Both the position numbers and the translations under genes were made by a program. The notes beneath the pieces were generated by a model. The model searched no databases. It was not told where the DNA came from and worked only from the letters and a program-made list of their open reading frames with translations. Source: Bordetella parapertussis (GTDB lineage: Bacteria > Pseudomonadota > Gammaproteobacteria > Burkholderiales > SG8-41). Taken from it: a stretch of DNA of 37,038 bases. The stretch's first letter is position 1; each line of letters begins with the position of its first letter. The DNA lies in the NCBI GenBank assembly GCA_945906935.1, contig CAMDSO010000031.1, forward strand, positions 1 through 37,038, read 5' to 3'. Positions 33,596 through 37,038 of this stretch are shown one piece after another.

Positions 33596-34684
33596 TCACG
33601 CCGCAGTGTCCTCGCCGAGCGCGGCCAGCAATTCGGCCTGATGTTCGGCGGAAAGCGCACCGGTGAGTTCATCCAGATCACCATCCATGATGGCGGCGAT
33701 CTTGTAGAGGGTCAGATTGATGCGGTGGTCGGTGATCCGGCCTTGCGGAAAATTGTAGGTGCGGATGCGCTCGGAGCGGTCGCCACTGCCGATCAGCGAC
33801 TTACGCTCGGCGGCGGTTTTCTGATTTTGCGCGCGCACCTGCTGATCCTTGATGCGGGCGGCGAGCACCGCCAGCGCACGCGCCTTGTTCTTGTGCTGTG
33901 AGCGATCGTCCTGACACTCAACCACGATGCCGGTCGGCAAATGCGTGATGCGGATCGCCGAATCGGTTTTGTTGATGTGCTGGCCACCGGCCCCCGAGGC
34001 GCGAAAGGTGTCGATGCGCATCTCGGCCGGGTTCAACACCACATCGGCCACTGCATCGACTTCGGGCAATACCGCCACCGTACAGGCCGAGGTATGAATA
34101 CGACCCTGCGTTTCCGTCGTCGGTACACGCTGCACGCGGTGTCCGCCGGATTCGAACTTCAGTTTCGAATACGCGCCCTGCCCGGCAATGCGCGCGATCA
34201 CTTCCTTGTAGCCACCGAGTTCGCTCTGGCTTTGCGACATGATCTCGACCTGCCAGCGCTGGCGTTCGGCGTAGCGCGTATACATGCGGAACAGATCGGC
34301 TGAAAACAACGCCGACTCGTCGCCGCCAGTGCCGGCGCGAATTTCCAGAAAAATATTCCGCTCGTCGTTGGGATCTTTCGGCAGCAACTCGGTCTGCAGC
34401 TGCTTTTCGAGACCGGCCAGACGCTCGCGTGTTTCGCTGATCTCGGCCTCGGCAAACTCGCGCATCGCAGGGTCGGCCGCCATTTCCTCGGCGGCGGCGA
34501 TATCTTCCTCGCCCTGGGCATAGGCTTTGTAGAGCGCGACGACCGGCTCGATCTCGGCGTGCTCGCGATTGAGTTTGCGGTAATTGTCGAGGTTGGCGGT
34601 GGCCTCTTCAGAACTAAGCAGCTGGTTGAGTTCTTCGAGCCGGATGGTCAGTTGCGTGAGTTTGGCGGCGATGCTTTGTTTCAT
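33596..34684 (-). CDS. prfA: Peptide chain release factor 1
   Basis: 362 residues. Terminates translation at UAA and UAG. The peptidyl-hydrolysis motif GGQ lies at 233-235 ([16 protein letters not shown]); Q235 is the PrmC target. The stop-codon recognition tripeptide reads PTT (188-190, in [16 protein letters not shown]) instead of the more usual PAT or PVT, which keeps the conserved proline and threonine. The N-terminal helical domain is complete. The ATG overlaps the hemA stop (ATGA), so translation is coupled to hemA as in many proteobacteria. Confidence 0.97.
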   Translation of the reverse strand: MKQSIAAKLTQLTIRLEELNQLLSSEEATANLDNYRKLNREHAEIEPVVALYKAYAQGEEDIAAAEEMAADPAMREFAEAEISETRERLAGLEKQLQTELLPKDPNDERNIFLEIRAGTGGDESALFSADLFRMYTRYAERQRWQVEIMSQSQSELGGYKEVIARIAGQGAYSKLKFESGGHRVQRVPTTETQGRIHTSACTVAVLPEVDAVADVVLNPAEMRIDTFRASGAGGQHINKTDSAIRITHLPTGIVVECQDDRSQHKNKARALAVLAARIKDQQVRAQNQKTAAERKSLIGSGDRSERIRTYNFPQGRITDHRINLTLYKIAAIMDGDLDELTGALSAEHQAELLAALGEDTAA

Positions 34685-35934
34685 TCGGCATGTTTCAGTT
34701 GGTGCAAGCGGCGCAGCACGGTCACCAGCTGCTCGCGGTCTTCCTCGCTCGCGTGGTTGAGTGCATGCGTCGGCGCATGCAAAAATTTATTGGTCAGCGC
34801 GTGACTGAGTTGGTCGATCACCACCGCCGCATCGTCGCCATGTGCCAGGCGCTGCAGGGCGCGCTCGAGTTCGTGCCGGCGCACCTGCTCGGCGTCGTCG
34901 CGCAACGCACGGATGGTCGGCACCAGTTGCCGGTTGTCCAGCCACTGCATGAAATCACCGACCTGGGTTTCAATGATCGCCTCGGCCTGCGCCACCGCCG
35001 CCTGCCGCATATCAAGGCCTTCGCGCGCAAGCCGACCCAGATCATCAACGGAATACAGAAACACATCATCGAGCGTCTCAACCTCAGACTCCACATCGCG
35101 TGGCACCGCCAGATCAATGATCAGAATGGGGCGCCGTTTGCGCGTACGCAGGGCGCTCTCGATCAGCCCCTTGCCGATGATCGGCAGCGTGCTGGCGGTG
35201 CAGGTGACGATGATGTCGTGTGCGGCCAGCTGTGAGGGCAGTTCGGTGAAGGTGATGGTGCGGCCGCGGAAACGATCGGCCAGCGCCTGCGCCCGTTCGA
35301 GCGTGCGGTTGGCGAAGGTAGTGTGTTTGGGACGCTGTGCGGAAAAATGCGTCGCGCACAATTCAATCATCTCGCCGGCACCGATGAAAAGCACGCTTTG
35401 ATCGGCGATTGTCGGATAAATCCGCTCGGCCAGCTTTACCGCCGCCGAGGCCATCGACACCGTGCTGGCACCGATGTCGGTCTCCGAGCGCACCACCTTG
35501 GCCACCGAAAAGGTACGCTGAAAAAGCTTGTTGAGCAGCAGTCCGAGCGTACCGGCCGATTCGGCGGCGCGCACCGCGCTCTTGAACTGGCCCAAAATCT
35601 GCGGCTCGCCAAGCACCATCGAGTCGAGCCCGCTGGCAACCCGAAAGGCGTGCTTGACCGCGAGTTCCTGCGGCAGCTGATACAGATGCGGTTCGAGGTT
35701 GTCGACCTTGAGCTGGTGAAAATTGGCCAGCCACTGCATGGCCTGCCGTGGTTCGGCGGTATTACAGTAGATTTCGGTGCGGTTGCAGGTCGAGACAATG
35801 GCCGCCTCTTTGACCGGGTTGCGTTCGACCAGGTCGCGCAAAGCCCGCACCATGTTTTCGGCGCTGAATACCACCTGCTCGCGCAGCGACAGCGGCGCGG
35901 TATGGTGGTTGATACCAAAGGCAAATAACTCCAT
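34681..35934 (-). CDS. hemA: Glutamyl-tRNA reductase
   Basis: 417 residues. First step of C5-pathway tetrapyrrole synthesis: reduces Glu-tRNA to glutamate semialdehyde. The catalytic nucleophile is C50 in [31 protein letters not shown] is the conserved substrate region, [18 protein letters not shown] the NADPH-binding Rossmann motif, and DLAVPRDVE a further signature. The C-terminal dimerisation helices end in HQLKHAE. It starts the hemA-prfA-prmC-grxD run. A perfect TATAAT lies about 27 bases upstream of the ATG. Confidence 0.97.
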   Translation of the reverse strand: MELFAFGINHHTAPLSLREQVVFSAENMVRALRDLVERNPVKEAAIVSTCNRTEIYCNTAEPRQAMQWLANFHQLKVDNLEPHLYQLPQELAVKHAFRVASGLDSMVLGEPQILGQFKSAVRAAESAGTLGLLLNKLFQRTFSVAKVVRSETDIGASTVSMASAAVKLAERIYPTIADQSVLFIGAGEMIELCATHFSAQRPKHTTFANRTLERAQALADRFRGRTITFTELPSQLAAHDIIVTCTASTLPIIGKGLIESALRTRKRRPILIIDLAVPRDVESEVETLDDVFLYSVDDLGRLAREGLDMRQAAVAQAEAIIETQVGDFMQWLDNRQLVPTIRALRDDAEQVRRHELERALQRLAHGDDAAVVIDQLSHALTNKFLHAPTHALNHASEEDREQLVTVLRRLHQLKHAE

Positions 35935-35960
35935 AAAATCCGGACCCTGGGTGAGTTCCT

Positions 35961-35966
35961 ATTATA
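35961..35966 (-). promoter_or_regulatory. -10 element of the hemA promoter
   Basis: Perfect TATAAT on the reverse strand. No acceptable -35 is present at 16-18 bp, where the sequence is GC-rich (a CCCCCGGGG-type run), so activation by a regulator is possible. The leader is about 20 bases. Confidence 0.5.
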
Positions 35967-36007
35967 GCCCCGGGGGCCTCAATCCGGCGCTTTGCGCGAC
36001 GTTTCGC

Positions 36008-36589
36008 CTAAAACGACGCGCTACCGCCCACCATCACGCCAGGCTGGGCGCGCAAGAGCGAGGCGGCCGGTAATGGCACACCATCAGCACCATCAAGGTA
36101 GGCGCTACCGACCTGACCGCTCTGCAATGCCGCCAGCAATGCGCCCTCATCAACGAGATCCGGGTGAATCACGTTGATGATACCGGCGCCACGCCGCAAA
36201 CATGCCAACGCCGCGGCATCCAGCAAATGCTGTGTCTGTAGCGTCAGCGGGCAAGCCAGCACCACCCAGTCGGCACGTGGCAGCAAAGCGGGCAACGCTT
36301 CCACACCATGAATTTCATCAACCGCAGCGACCGCCGACGACGAGCGCCGCACGCCAATCACGCGCATATCGAGAGCCTGCGCAAAATGCGCCACCGCCGC
36401 CCCCACCGCGCCGACACCGATCAACAACACCGTCTGCGCCTGCACATCGGCCGGTGCGGCCTCGCGCCGCAACTGCAACCAGCGGTGCTCGCGTTGCGCC
36501 TGCAAACGCTGCGGGAAAGCGCGCGCCAACGCCAGCAGGCCGGCAATGGCGCCGGCCGCCACCCGCTGACTGTCAGTTGCTACGGACAT
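36008..36589 (-). CDS. Degenerate NAD-binding domain of the D-2-hydroxyacid dehydrogenase family
   Basis: 193 residues starting five bases after the prpB stop. The protein covers only the Rossmann part of the family: a leading helix equivalent to the AEhalallLal segment (GAIAGLLALARAF), the dinucleotide motif LIGVGAVGAAVAHFAQALDMRVIGVRR (GxGxxG at 58-63), the LLPRADWVVLACPLTLQTQHLL block and the late strand. The catalytic Arg, Glu and His positions hold H142 (in NVIHPDLVDE), V171 (in LDGADGVPLP) and S190 (in VGGSAS). The N-terminal substrate domain of about 100 residues and the last 30 or so residues are missing. Family members are about 310 residues long. It may be a decaying gene or a non-catalytic NAD-binding protein; the frame itself is intact. 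Confidence 0.7.
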   Translation of the reverse strand: MSVATDSQRVAAGAIAGLLALARAFPQRLQAQREHRWLQLRREAAPADVQAQTVLLIGVGAVGAAVAHFAQALDMRVIGVRRSSSAVAAVDEIHGVEALPALLPRADWVVLACPLTLQTQHLLDAAALACLRRGAGIINVIHPDLVDEGALLAALQSGQVGSAYLDGADGVPLPAASLLRAQPGVMVGGSASF

Positions 36590-36594
36590 CCGGC

Positions 36595-37038
36595 TTATTT
36601 CTGCTTGCCCTTGGCAAACAGGCCGTCGAGCTTTTGCTCGTAAGCGTGGTAGCCGAGGTAATCATAGAGATCGTTACGCGACTGCATGGTATTGAGCACA
36701 TTCTGCTGCGTGCCATCCTTGCGGATCGACTGGTAGACGTTCAGCGCGGCGGCGTTCATGGCGCGGAATGCTGAGAGCGGATAGAGCGCCATCGCCACAT
36801 CCGCACCCTTCAATTCTTCGAGGGTGAACAAGGGGGTGGCACCAAACTCGGTGATGTTGGCGAGGATGGGCACTTTTACCGCGTCGGCGAATTTCTTGTA
36901 CATCGACAGCTCGGTCATCGCTTCCGGGAAAATCATGTCGGCACCGGCCTCGACACAGGCGCAGGCGCGATCGATCGCCGCCTGCATGCCTTCGACAGCC
37001 AGCGCATCAGTGCGGGCCATAACCACAAAGTCAGAATC
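36595..37038 (-). CDS. prpB: 2-methylisocitrate lyase PrpB (5' end outside window)
   Basis: 147 C-terminal residues are visible; the frame is open through the window edge ([17 protein letters not shown]). The isocitrate-lyase superfamily strands [18 protein letters not shown] and [21 protein letters not shown] are clear, and the ending [15 protein letters not shown]...[21 protein letters not shown] is specific to PrpB. The KKCGH active-site loop lies outside the window. Splits 2-methylisocitrate into pyruvate and succinate in the methylcitrate cycle for propionyl-CoA. The degenerate dehydrogenase gene follows after five bases. Confidence 0.93.
   Translation of the reverse strand, partial: DSDFVVMARTDALAVEGMQAAIDRACACVEAGADMIFPEAMTELSMYKKFADAVKVPILANITEFGATPLFTLEELKGADVAMALYPLSAFRAMNAAALNVYQSIRKDGTQQNVLNTMQSRNDLYDYLGYHAYEQKLDGLFAKGKQK

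Noticed and set aside
1-37038. CRISPR arrays, insertion sequences, prophage or toxin-antitoxin modules
   Set aside because: No regularly spaced repeats, transposase or integrase motifs, or paired small toxin/antitoxin genes were found on either strand.

Overview
The window is about 37 kb of GC-rich, densely packed bacterial chromosome. It reads as core genome of a betaproteobacterium. The evidence is the gene orders hemA-prfA-prmC-grxD, algZ-algR-(exported protein)-hemC-hemD-hemX-hemY opposite argH, and cutA-dsbD-tlpA-aroQ-accB-accC-prmA-DUF3426, together with a BPSS1780-type membrane protein. No family or genus can be named from this alone. I see no insertion sequence, prophage, CRISPR array or rRNA.

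Layout. 1-3081 (+): the end of a leucine/isovalerate catabolic operon (methylglutaconyl-CoA hydratase, HMG-CoA lyase), then a coupled tail of three poorly known genes (DUF1289, DUF2889, GRDP-like Gly-rich protein). 3078-4715 (-): an MFS transporter, a 340-bp stretch without genes and tRNA-Arg(CCG). 4861-6364 (+): a membrane-anchored c5-type cytochrome, then apaH. 6303-8491 (-): a PfkB kinase, a glycine-zipper lipoprotein and an acyltransferase. 8593-9111 (+): mscL, sharing a bidirectional terminator with tpx. 9157-18508 (-): one long run holding a redox/periplasmic thiol block (SDR, cutA, dsbD, tlpA-like), then aroQ-accB-accC-prmA-zinc ribbon protein, then gcvH and tpx. 18556-19569 (+): a flavin/2Fe-2S reductase. 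19582-26090 (-): the algZR two-component system leading into heme genes. 26117-27511 (+): argH. 27528-28292 (-): BPSS1780 membrane protein. 28424-32252 (+): a 976-aa flavin/Fe-S dehydrogenase and a TSUP permease. 32341-37038 (-): partial prpB, a degenerate NAD-binding protein, hemA, prfA, prmC and grxD.

Functional links. hemA, hemC and hemD cover three steps of tetrapyrrole synthesis. prmC modifies the release factor encoded just upstream of it (prfA). aroQ lies with the biotin carboxylase subunits of acetyl-CoA carboxylase. dsbD and the TlpA-like protein form a periplasmic reductant relay. The first genes and prpB both point to acyl-CoA and propionate catabolism.

The points most worth following are small ones inside ordinary core genome. 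They are: a D-2-hydroxyacid dehydrogenase reduced to its NAD-binding domain with all three catalytic residues replaced; a 46-codon ORF that exactly fills the accB-accC gap; a 10-bp direct repeat with 21-bp period before hemX; and an imperfect inverted repeat of about 29 bp flanking tRNA-Arg, one arm of which forms the probable tRNA promoter. I found no convincing new multi-gene system.
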